A stretch of DNA of 64,000 nt from Lichenicoccus roseus (GTDB lineage Bacteria > Pseudomonadota > Alphaproteobacteria > Acetobacterales > Acetobacteraceae). The notes beneath the pieces were generated by a model. That model searched no databases. It was not told the origin of the DNA and worked only from the letters and a program-made list of their open reading frames with translations. Shown piece after piece: positions 56,984-64,000 of this stretch (positions within the stretch are counted from its first letter, which is position 1; the number at the start of each line of letters is the position of its first letter). The translations under genes and the position numbers were made by a program. The stretch lies in the NCBI RefSeq assembly GCF_005844085.1, contig NZ_VCDI01000007.1:122004-186003 (forward strand), in the 5' to 3' direction.

Positions 56984-57439
56984 TCAATGTGACGGCTTGG
57001 CAAGCCCGACCCTGAGCACGGTATCGGCCGGCAATGGTGTCGTGCCGGCACCGGTGAAGGTCGGCAGGTGCCGCAACTGCTCCGGCGTGTAGGCGACGAT
57101 TTCCATGACGGTCCCGAGGAGCACTGTGGCATCGATCGGAACCGCGATCGGACGACTGCCGATCCCCAGAAAGCCGCCGTACGCCACCACAAGCTCGATC
57201 GTTCCATCTCCATCGCGCACCACCTGCACCACGCGGCCGAGCACGGTCTGGCTTTCCACTGGTCGTATCACCAACCGGTGCAGCAGACTTCCTACCCGGA
57301 CCCGCTGCGGGAAGCGCATGGCGGTGGACTGTGCCAGGCTCATGCCGGATGGCGGCGGCATGCCGCCAGGGGTGTGGCTCTGCGCCAGCGCCGATGTGTT
57401 CAGCAGGAGTGCCGGAAGGAAGATCGCGAGGCGCATCAT
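56984..57439 (-). CDS. Secreted protein of unknown function (PRC-barrel-like core)
   Basis: A 151-residue protein. The signal peptide MMRLAIFLPALLLNTSALAQ is clear. The mature part has VGSLLHRLVIRPVESQTVLG, RVVQVVRDGDGTIELVVAYG and SRPIAVPIDATVLLG, which resembles the PRC-barrel pattern of a short beta-barrel protein. No catalytic motif is visible. It is the third gene in line after the cytochrome b561 and molybdopterin enzyme, 11 bases behind, so it may be an envelope partner of that enzyme. Confidence 0.65.
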   Translation of the reverse strand: MMRLAIFLPALLLNTSALAQSHTPGGMPPPSGMSLAQSTAMRFPQRVRVGSLLHRLVIRPVESQTVLGRVVQVVRDGDGTIELVVAYGGFLGIGSRPIAVPIDATVLLGTVMEIVAYTPEQLRHLPTFTGAGTTPLPADTVLRVGLAKPSH

Positions 57440-57450
57440 CGGTGCCGCTT

Positions 57451-58224
57451 TCAGAGGCCGGCAAACCACGAGTAGCCAGGCTTGTCCCACATGTCGTCTG
57501 GTCGGACGTTGTTCACCTCGATCGCGGTAACCCATTTCGGGTTCTTGTAGCCGAGCTTGGTCGACATGCGCAGGCGCAGAGGGTAGCCGAACGGGTCGCC
57601 CAGGACGTCGTCGCCATACCGGGTCGCAAGCAAGGTCTGGGGGTGCAGCGCGCTCGCCATGTCGATGCTGCTGGTATAACCGTCAGCGCAGTGGAAACCG
57701 ACATACCTCGCGCTCAGGTCGGCTCCGACACGCTCCAGGAAAGCGCGGAACGGCACCCCGGACCATTGCCCGATATAGTCCCATCCCTCGACGCAGACAT
57801 GCTTGATGATCTCGGTGCGCTGCGGCAACGCTTCGATCTGCTCCACCGTCCAGGGTCGCTTGTCGCCGATCAGTCCGGACAGCTCTAGGCGCCATTTAGC
57901 GCCGTCCACCGGCTTGACCTTCATCACGTCGTAGTAGGCGTTGAACCTGGGCGGGTTCAGAACCATCGAGGCCGGGTAGGTCGGTGCCAGCTTGTTGGGG
58001 TCGAACAGCAGCGCCTGCAGGCTGTCGTTCAGGTCGCGGATTGCCAGGAGCGCTGCCTGCACGGACGCAGGGCGGCGGACGTCGCAGCCTGTCAGCATCG
58101 TCAGCGCACCCAATGAGAGCCCGCCCTGGATCAGCCGCCGTCGCTGCAGCGACCGGATGAGCCGCCTATGGTCGTCCAGGATAGCCGGGTCGGGCGGGGC
58201 GGCGGGCCGGAACGGAGACCTCAT
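57451..58224 (-). CDS. Molybdopterin-dependent oxidoreductase, sulfite oxidase/MsrP-like
   Basis: A 257-residue enzyme. The N-terminal region has a twin-arginine type signal (QRRRLIQGGLSLGALTML) that ends in a lipobox, LTGC, with Cys47 as the possible lipid anchor. The cofactor-binding fold follows: HVCVEGWDYIGQWSGVPF with Cys144 as the molybdenum ligand, then VGFHCADGYTSSIDM and GYPLRLRMSTKLGYKNPKWV. It lacks a dimerisation domain, as in MsrP (YedY). The preceding cytochrome b561 gene overlaps by ATGA, as with MsrQ for MsrP, though that partner is another family. Substrate unknown. Confidence 0.88.
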   Translation of the reverse strand: MRSPFRPAAPPDPAILDDHRRLIRSLQRRRLIQGGLSLGALTMLTGCDVRRPASVQAALLAIRDLNDSLQALLFDPNKLAPTYPASMVLNPPRFNAYYDVMKVKPVDGAKWRLELSGLIGDKRPWTVEQIEALPQRTEIIKHVCVEGWDYIGQWSGVPFRAFLERVGADLSARYVGFHCADGYTSSIDMASALHPQTLLATRYGDDVLGDPFGYPLRLRMSTKLGYKNPKWVTAIEVNNVRPDDMWDKPGYSWFAGL

Positions 58225-58889
58225 GGCAGGGGCGCTGGTTCGCCGTGTCCGGACGGTCCGACCCGCGGCCCTCCTGCCAGCATGGCCCACAGCGTCTGCG
58301 GCACCAGCAGCGACAGCAGCACGTGCACGAGGAGGAAGCCCACAATCACGCTCATGCCGAGGAAGTGGACGACGCGCGCGTCCTGGAAGCCCCCAAGCAG
58401 TGACACCAGCCCGGAGAACTGGACCGGCTTCCACATCGCCAGTCCGGTGAGGACCTGCGATGCGCCCGCCAGGATCACGACCACGTAGAGCACTTTCTGC
58501 ACCGCGTTGTAGGTGGTCAGGTCTTCGTGCGCGATCCTGAGGTGCAGCGTGTCGCGCACCGTCTTGACCAGGTCGGCAATGCGTATCGGCAGCAACCGCT
58601 CCCGGAGCCGGCCCGTTACGAGACCATAGCTGAGATAGGCCAGCCCGTTGAGAACGAGCAGCCACATGCCGGCGAAATGCCAGTTCAGCGAGGGGGCGGC
58701 CCAGTCACCAAGCCGGAGCGCTTGCGGGAAATGCAGGCCCCGCACGATGACGTCGTCGTCGTAGATGCCCCAGCCCGAGGTGATCATCACCAGCATGGCA
58801 GCGGCATTGATCCAATGCATGACCCTGATAGGCATGGGATGCAGGCGCCTGCTGCGGCGCCTCGAAAGCGCCGGCGAGCTTTTATCCAT
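58221..58889 (-). CDS. Cytochrome b561-type membrane protein
   Basis: A 222-residue di-heme cytochrome with four main membrane segments. Heme-ligand histidines are seen in PIRVMHWINAAAMLVMI, APSLNWHFAGMWLLVL, and VVHFLGMSVIVGFLLVHVLL. This type transfers electrons between quinone and a periplasmic oxidoreductase, here the molybdopterin enzyme whose gene it overlaps. It heads the operon; its promoter lies in the following gap. Confidence 0.88.
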   Translation of the reverse strand: MDKSSPALSRRRSRRLHPMPIRVMHWINAAAMLVMITSGWGIYDDDVIVRGLHFPQALRLGDWAAPSLNWHFAGMWLLVLNGLAYLSYGLVTGRLRERLLPIRIADLVKTVRDTLHLRIAHEDLTTYNAVQKVLYVVVILAGASQVLTGLAMWKPVQFSGLVSLLGGFQDARVVHFLGMSVIVGFLLVHVLLSLLVPQTLWAMLAGGPRVGPSGHGEPAPLP

Positions 58890-59447
58890 GGACGTCCCTC
58901 GGATGATGAACAGCCTTCGCTGACGGTGTCGCTAGAACGCCGAATGTCGGCGCGAGGCACGCAAACTCTTCTTGCAGGGGCCGGAGCTCGTAACCCCGAT
59001 TTCGCTCGATGCGACGGTGCGCGCTCAACATAAACGTGGGGAGGAGAGAGACTCTTTACGAAGCTCTTCATACCAGCCGAAGCCTACCAATCGGTCCTAT
59101 TGATGAAACTTGTCAAGTGGGGTTTGCAGCGGCGCATGCTTTTAAGTCTCTTCTCCCACATCTCAATCTTGAACACGGATGAATGCCCACGCTTCCTCGC
59201 CATTGTCGTGTGCCACCCGGAAGAGAGACGGAACCGCGCAGCCTGCTCGCACGCCTGGACATCCTGAAACAAGAAGTCTGAACCGCTGTAACCTGGCCTG
59301 ATCATCCACCGAAGAGCGAGGACAGGAGCGGCGCTTCGACGATCACGTTCTACGTGCTCTAACGCGACTGGTGCGAAGGTGGGATTTTTCAACAAGAATG
59401 GGACTTTTGCGATGGCTGCACTTCTGGGAAGGTCATAGGGTCTGTTC
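58890..59447. other. Intergenic region between cytochrome b561 and AraC regulator genes
   Basis: About 560 bases separate the divergent starts, so both promoters are expected here. A less GC-rich segment (about 59075-59180) and no clear reading frame are seen. Nothing resembling an RNA gene or insertion sequence was found. Confidence 0.45.
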
Positions 59448-60428
59448 ATGCCCGATCGATCTGCCGTGGACCTCGTCTCCGCTAGACACTGGCACGAGAA
59501 CCTGGCGGTGCCGGTTTTGCATGCGGCGCCTTCGATTGATGGCGAGGCGCGCCTTGTGCGGTTCCGCGGCATCGATGGCCGCATGAACCAGCCGGCGCTG
59601 CTGGAGAACGTGGTGTCGATCCACCTCGGCGGTCCGAAGCGTGTCACCCGTTTCCGGGGTCGCCACACGCATGTCCGCGATGTCGAGGAGGGGTCCATCA
59701 CCATCATGCCGGCAGCCGAGTCCGCGCGGTGGAGTACAGTCGGGCCGATCGACTTTGCCCACATCACGCTGACGCAGGACTACCTGAGCCAGGTTGCTCT
59801 CGAGGACTTCGACCGCGATCCTGGCTTGTTTCGGCTGAAGGATTGTGTCGGTGCCGGTAGTCCTTTCGTCCAGAAGCTTGTCGAAGCTCTGCTCCAAGAA
59901 GTTGCACAGCCTCGACCCGGCAGACTCTATCGCGAGAGCCTCATCGTCGTGCTCGCTCATCAACTGGTTGCATACCACTCGAATATTGAAAGGCCTGTAA
60001 GTCCTCCGCACACAGCGGTCGAACAGCCCGATGTAAAAGGTGGTTTGGCACCGTGGCAGTTGCAGCGCGTGATCGACCTCATGCGGCATCGGCTCGTCGG
60101 TGATCTGATGCTGGCTGAGCTGGTGGCAGTGACAGGCCTCAGCCGGTCGCACTTCTTTCGAGCGTTTCGCTGCTCGACCAGGCGCACACCCTACGCCTTC
60201 CTTACCGATCTACGCGTCCAGCAGGCAGCGGCGGCCTTGTGCACGACCGGGCGCACGATCACCGACATTGCAGCAGCCGTCGGCCTGGATCCGGCACAAC
60301 TCGCACATGCCTTCCGCAGGCGCCACGGCGTCTCGCCCGGTTCATATCGAAGGCTGCGGCGGGGGTTGGCCGGCAGTTCCGACATGGCGGGCAACGCCGC
60401 CTCGCGGGAAAAAGCGGAAAAGCTCTGA
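59448..60428 (+). CDS. AraC-family transcriptional regulator
   Basis: A 326-residue regulator. The C-terminal DNA-binding domain, from about residue 205 to 305, has two helix-turn-helix units: LMLAELVAVTGLSRSHFFRAF and TITDIAAAVGLDPAQLAHAFRRRHGVSPGSYRR. The N-terminal part (VVSIHLGGPKRVTRFRGRHT and GSITIMPAAESARWS) looks like the cupin-type domain of regulators that read small molecules. It diverges from the cytochrome b561/molybdopterin operon and may control it. Confidence 0.88.
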   Translation: MPDRSAVDLVSARHWHENLAVPVLHAAPSIDGEARLVRFRGIDGRMNQPALLENVVSIHLGGPKRVTRFRGRHTHVRDVEEGSITIMPAAESARWSTVGPIDFAHITLTQDYLSQVALEDFDRDPGLFRLKDCVGAGSPFVQKLVEALLQEVAQPRPGRLYRESLIVVLAHQLVAYHSNIERPVSPPHTAVEQPDVKGGLAPWQLQRVIDLMRHRLVGDLMLAELVAVTGLSRSHFFRAFRCSTRRTPYAFLTDLRVQQAAAALCTTGRTITDIAAAVGLDPAQLAHAFRRRHGVSPGSYRRLRRGLAGSSDMAGNAASREKAEKL

Positions 60429-60481
60429 TGTCGGCGCATGCTCGTCTCGGACAACTTCCGTAACATGCAACTGGGCCTGCC

Positions 60482-61261
60482 TTGCTGTTGATAAAGAAGG
60501 CACGGCCGAGCTGCGCGATCGGCGTCATGGCAAAGGCACCGCGAAGCGGTCGGTCCAAGACACGCTTGTGCCCACCGCTGCACCCTGAACATGCGGCGAC
60601 TTTTAGTGCAGCCTTCCTGAGAGATACCACCGAGAACCTGATGAGCGCCGCCCGTCTCGCGGCGCCAGACGTGTCGATCGCTCCTTATGCCGCATTCGCT
60701 CCGGCGGAGTGCGAGGCGCTGGTCGCGTCGGCATTACCGCCCGGTATCCGGCTCACACTGGCAGATGGAACACCGTCGATGCCCGCCGGAATCGAAGGCT
60801 TCGGCCGTTGCCTGATGCACGCCATGCAGGCGATGCTAGCGGACGGACATGAGTCTGCCTGCGTGCTGAGCTCTGACAGCCCCACCCTTCCAACCGAGCT
60901 GCTGGTCATGGCGGCGCGTCACCTTGCAGAGCCGGGCGACCGCGCGGTCCTGGGTGCATGCGCCGATGGCGGCTACTACCTGCTCGGGCTGAAAGCCGCG
61001 CATGCGGCACCATTCAGCGACATCGCCTGGAGCACCGACACGGTTGCTACAGAAACCCGCGCCCGGATTTCCGGCCTTGGTCTGGATCTGATCGAGTTAC
61101 CGTCGTGGTACGATATCGACGACGCGGCCTCGCTGCGAACGCTGCTCAACGAGCGGCACGGCTACCCGGCCTCCCACACCCGATCGGCAATCGATCGTCT
61201 CGGGGTCCAGCGGGGGCTGCAGGAGCCTGTCCCGATCGCCGTGCTGAAAAACCCAGCGTGA
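60482..61261 (+). CDS. TIGR04282-type glycosyltransferase (DUF2064)
   Basis: A 259-residue nucleotide-sugar transferase-like protein. The sequence VMAKAPRSGRSKTRL near the N-terminus corresponds to the family's FAKAPxPGxxKTRL; VLSSDSPTLPTELL and LGACADGGYYLLGLK are the other marks. The family is annotated as arsenosugar-biosynthesis glycosyltransferase, although many members sit in unrelated lipid or sugar clusters. The start is uncertain: TTG at 60482 or 60488, since no ATG precedes the signature. It is the only intact gene of a decayed cluster. Confidence 0.8.
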   Translation: MLLIKKARPSCAIGVMAKAPRSGRSKTRLCPPLHPEHAATFSAAFLRDTTENLMSAARLAAPDVSIAPYAAFAPAECEALVASALPPGIRLTLADGTPSMPAGIEGFGRCLMHAMQAMLADGHESACVLSSDSPTLPTELLVMAARHLAEPGDRAVLGACADGGYYLLGLKAAHAAPFSDIAWSTDTVATETRARISGLGLDLIELPSWYDIDDAASLRTLLNERHGYPASHTRSAIDRLGVQRGLQEPVPIAVLKNPA

Positions 61262-61625
61262 GCGCCACGCAGCCAGTCAACATGACGCGCCTTGTGAGCG
61301 TGGCATCGCTTGGGCTTTGGATCGCCCGCGGCTCGGGGCTTCTACGGAAAATGCAAGCGATCCTGGCAGCAGCAGCGACCGTCGGCATCAGCCCGCACTA
61401 CTCCTCGTATCTGGCTGGCCGGCACCGCCTTGCGTGGTGGCCTCGGTGCCGGCGGTGATCTGGCTTTCGAACTCTCGTGTGCTACCAGGGCTGGACCCGT
61501 GCAACGAGCGCTTCGTCTGGCCCGGCCACGTCTGCACGCCTGCTTTCGTTCTTGCCGTGATTGCAATCCGTCGTCGTCGGTCGGGGCAATATCTGCCCGG
61601 CGCGATCGCACAAGGAACACGCTGA
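61258..61625 (+). pseudogene. Frameshifted gene between glycosyltransferase and radical SAM genes
   Basis: A GTG overlapping the upstream TGA opens a 66-codon frame (MSATQPVNMTRLVSVASLGL) ending at 61458. A different frame then runs open and ends at 61625, where its TGA overlaps the ATG of the radical SAM gene. The tight coupling at both ends argues that this was one gene broken by a frameshift, probably with deletions. The hydrophobic pieces (AILAAAATVG; PAFVLAVIAI) suggest a membrane protein; I cannot name the family. Confidence 0.4.
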
Positions 61626-62680
61626 TGGTAATCTCGAGATCTTTGCGGGATCCACGCCGCTATTTCGAGGAGATCGCCAGCGATCGGTCTGCGGAGGCAG
61701 AGGGGTCGCCCGTCTGCCTGTATCTCGAGATCACCAATCGTTGCAATCTTTTATGCGAGACTTGTCCCCGCACGTTCGAGACGCTCGAACCGCCAGCCGA
61801 CATGGACTGGGAGCTGTTCACCCGCATCGTCGACCAAGTTCCGAACATCTCCAGGGCGGTGCTGCACGGGGTCGGTGAGCCGATGCTGGTCGAGGCGCTG
61901 CCGCGCATGGTCCGCTACCTGAAGGATCGCGGGACCTACGTGCTGTTCAACACCAACGGCACGTTGATGCAGCCGAAGCGTTTCAAGGAGCTGATCGATA
62001 CCGGCCTGGACGAGCTGCGTGTCTCGCTCGATGCGGCCGATCGGGCGTCATATCTGAAAGTCCGCGGCAAGGACTTCTTTGATCGCATCGTACGCGACGT
62101 CGGCAAGTTCATCGCCTACCAGAAGGGTGTTGGTGCCACGTCACCGCGCGTCTCGCTGTGGCTGACCGGCATGAAGGAGACCGTCGAGCAGCTTCCGGCC
62201 TTCGTCCAGCTTTCGGCAGCAATGGGAGTGGGGGAGGTACACCTGCAGCGTTTGGTATTCGACGAGGGTGGCTACGGCATGGCGCGCGCCGGCCTCTCGC
62301 TGTTCGAGAGTACCCAGGCCGACGAGGTGGCGGCGATCGAGGCGGCGTAGGAGCTCGGCCGGTCTCTTGGCGTTATGCTGGATGCGTCGGGCGCCACCGA
62401 GGCCGGCCTCAGCCTGAAGCGGCAGAGCGACGACCAGCCGTGGGCGACCTGCAGACGCCCGTGGTCGCTGATGTATTTCACTGCCCACGGCCGCGCGCTA
62501 CCGTGTTGCATTGCACCGTTCTCGCTGCGCGGCTATGGCAACTACACGCTTGGTGACGCAACCCAGAGCACGCTCCGCGAGATCTGGAATGGCGAGGCAT
62601 ATCGAGATTTCCGTGAGTCGCTGCTGTCCGACGTGCCTCCTGCACCCTGCCGCAGCTGTGGGCTCCGATGGAGCCTGTAG
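61625..62680 (+). pseudogene. Radical SAM protein interrupted by an in-frame amber codon
   Basis: The N-terminal part (241 codons) has the [4Fe-4S] motif CNLLCETC (CxxxCxxC) in YLEITNRCNLLCETCPRTFE, then VLHGVGEPML and LFNTNGTLM. A TAG stands at 62348-62350, and the same frame goes on for 110 codons with the SPASM-like cysteines: CRRPWSLMYF, ALPCCIAPFS and PCRSCGLRWSL. Without the TAG the protein would be a normal 351 residues. The last cysteines needed for auxiliary cluster binding lie beyond the stop, so the product is probably inactive unless read through. Confidence 0.82.
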
Positions 62681-62817
62681 CCGTCGTCATCCCGACCCTG
62701 AACGAAGCCGAGACGATCGGCGCGTTGATCTAGGGAGCCTCTGCAAACGTAGGCGACATCACTGTCGCCGATACCGGAGGTCTCGATTGCACACAGGCCG
62801 CAGCACCTAGCGCAGGG
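62668..62817 (+). pseudogene. Fragment of a family 2 glycosyltransferase
   Basis: Overlapping the end of the radical SAM gene, an ATG starts MEPVAVVIPTLNEAETIGAL, the classical GT2 N-terminus. A TAG follows at 62731-62733, and the frame then continues with VGDITVADTGGLDCTQAAA, matching the usual IIVVDGGSxDGT stretch with the metal-site aspartate damaged. After about 62817 the similarity is lost. The gene has a stop codon, substitutions and loss of its remaining part. Confidence 0.7.
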
Positions 62818-63925
62818 CCGAGACGGCCGCGGCGGGACCCGGATGCGAGCAGCCTTGCGCCAGGCGAAGGAGGTTCATCAGCCCGCCTTGGCTGAGGGTG
62901 AGACCGATTGGATCGATGCCGCGTTGAGATCGCACACTTGCTGGACTCGACATTGGTTGCGGAGCGTTTAGGAAAGCGCGCCGGGTGCTGCGCACGGCGC
63001 TCGGGTATGTCACGCGATACGGTGTCCTGGTCGCTCCCGCCGCCTTACGAGAAGAAGTGTGCATCATGGTCATAGCGCGCGGCAGAGCAAAGTTGGAGAC
63101 ATGGCGCTCTCCCTCCGCACTGGGAAGGCTACTACTGCATGTCCCCGCCCGCCCTCCTTTACTGATCAACGCGGCTGCCGCGGCGGTCGATGCCACCGCT
63201 GCCTTACATGGCATCACGCGTTTGATGTCCTATCGAGAAGCGGCAGCGGTAGCCGCCGTCAAACTCGTGATACCGCTGGAGCAGCACGAGCCGCCGCCGC
63301 TTCCGGTGCCGTCCCCCGCCGACCCGCACGGCCGAGCTAGTGAGATCGGAGCTACCAAAATCAACCGTTTAGGGGAGCGTTCTCAGCAGCCGTCCAGAGT
63401 GTAGCAGAATGCATTTATGTATGCTCAGGCGCGCAACAAGTGGCCTGCTTGGACTTACATTAGCTGAGACAAAACCCACAATTGGTGGAACAACCGCCCA
63501 ATAGACAACGGGTGGCGCAGGTTGACCGCCCTTGGGTCCACCGCCCGGATGAACGCATCTCGGTCATGAGTTTGCGGGACTGCACCGGCTAGATGGCGAG
63601 GCCTATCCAAAAGCCTCCGGCACGGTCGTCGGACGCTTGACTGCATTCGGGTCGATTGTCGTCTCCGTCCTGAAGAGAATTGATCGATGAGAAGCCATGC
63701 AAGCAAGCTGATCGGATTGCCTGGTGCGATGAGCCTTCTGGTATCGAGCGCCCTCGTCTCGACTGAGCCACTTCCGACGGAAATACAGCGTACCCGATGT
63801 CGGCCGACGCCTGGACGATGGAGCCGGCCATTCCATCCATGGGCGGGGAGGACGCTTCTGCAAAAATCTCGCGCTTCGAGGGCATGCCAGCGGGAACCAT
63901 GACGCTGGATGAAGGAGTGGCCGCC
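62818..63925. other. Decayed region before the IS630 element
   Basis: No intact gene is supported. One frame from about 62811 (GRGGTRMRAALRQAKEV) may be a distant relic of the GT2 gene. A frame at 63687 starts with a signal-like segment (LIGLPGAMSLLVSSALVS) and seems to shift frame near 63790 before ending at the TAG at 63926. Codon use in the remaining frames does not look like that of the neighbours. Confidence 0.4.
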
Positions 63926-64000
63926 TAGAGCGGAATCCGATCAGTCTGGTTCATATCCGGCTGCGGTGAAGTAATTGGCGCAATCTTGTGGCGAGAAGGT
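63926..64000 (-). mobile_element. Edge of an IS630-family insertion sequence
   Basis: The dinucleotide TA at 63926-63927, the target used by IS630 elements, is followed by GAGCGGAATCCGATCA, a probable terminal repeat end, and then by the 3' end of a transposase gene on the minus strand. The element continues beyond the window. Confidence 0.65.
63941..64000 (-). CDS. IS630-family transposase (last 19 codons)
   Basis: Read on the minus strand, the frame entering from the right border gives TFSPQDCANYFTAAGYEPD and a TGA at 63941-63943. The pattern ECANYFxxAGY at the C-terminus is typical of IS630-type DDE transposases. The catalytic part lies outside the window, so activity cannot be judged. 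Confidence 0.7.
   Translation of the reverse strand, partial: TFSPQDCANYFTAAGYEPD

Noticed and set aside
62348..62350. Amber codon as a pyrrolysine site in the radical SAM gene
   Set aside because: No pyl genes are in the window, radical SAM proteins of this type do not carry pyrrolysine, and neighbouring genes are clearly damaged. A nonsense mutation is simpler.
60482..62817. Arsenosugar biosynthesis cluster
   Set aside because: The transferase carries the TIGR04282 name, but no arsM or arsS-type gene is visible and the radical SAM protein has a different, SPASM-like C-terminus. The name alone does not support arsenic chemistry.

Overview
The window reads as chromosomal DNA of a GC-rich alphaproteobacterium, most likely an acetic-acid-bacterium relative (Acetobacteraceae/Rhodospirillales). 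This rests on the block ruvB-ruvA-ruvC-yebC, then secA facing a secreted parvulin, argJ and an RDD protein, and on uniformly GC-rich codon use in the real genes. No rRNA, tRNA or CRISPR array was seen.

Layout. (1) 1-8.9 kb is core genome: Holliday-junction processing, protein export, arginine synthesis and an outer-membrane barrel. (2) 9.2-22.6 kb is one catabolic regulon. A double-headed TetR regulator diverges from an operon with two acyl-CoA dehydrogenase systems, an aminoglycoside-phosphotransferase-like kinase, two SDRs, a bifunctional hydratase/3-hydroxyacyl-CoA dehydrogenase, an acyl-CoA ligase, a thioesterase and a Baeyer-Villiger monooxygenase. The set fits ketone -> lactone/ester -> hydroxy acid -> hydroxyacyl-CoA -> beta-oxidation. 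(3) 22.7-28.8 kb holds a DhaK-DhaL kinase, a flavin monooxygenase of the NtaA/DszA type with an orphan substrate-binding protein, a GH3-family enzyme, and a penicillin-acylase gene reduced to its two ends.

(4) 28.9-53.2 kb is the most interesting part: a sugar-acid regulon. It has two sugar ABC transporters, an MFS transporter, a FadR-type GntR regulator, an SDR, an SMP-30 lactonase-like protein, a RuBisCO-like protein (RLP), a DUF1537 kinase, an ApnO-like oxidoisomerase, a conserved small protein of unknown function, and a Gfo/Idh/MocA dehydrogenase. The RLP/kinase/oxidoisomerase trio matches the described D-apionate (3-oxo-isoapionate) pathways. A 1,146-bp segment carrying a zinc alcohol dehydrogenase plus its promoter occurs twice in direct orientation with no difference seen, bracketing 12.3 kb of the cluster. 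A 19-bp motif, TGGTR-N9-TACCR, stands before five transcription units at four places and is probably the GntR operator. One copy also faces a second operon of amidase, Tm-1-like protein, PEP-hydrolase-like TIM barrel and tandem SRPBCC protein, whose role is unknown.

(5) 53.2-64 kb is less ordered. A stretch without genes is followed by a LytS/LytT-type two-component system, a UrcA protein, a periplasmic molybdopterin oxidoreductase with its cytochrome b561, and an AraC regulator. The end is a decaying glycosyltransferase/radical-SAM cluster with an amber codon and fragments, and the edge of an IS630-family element at the right border.
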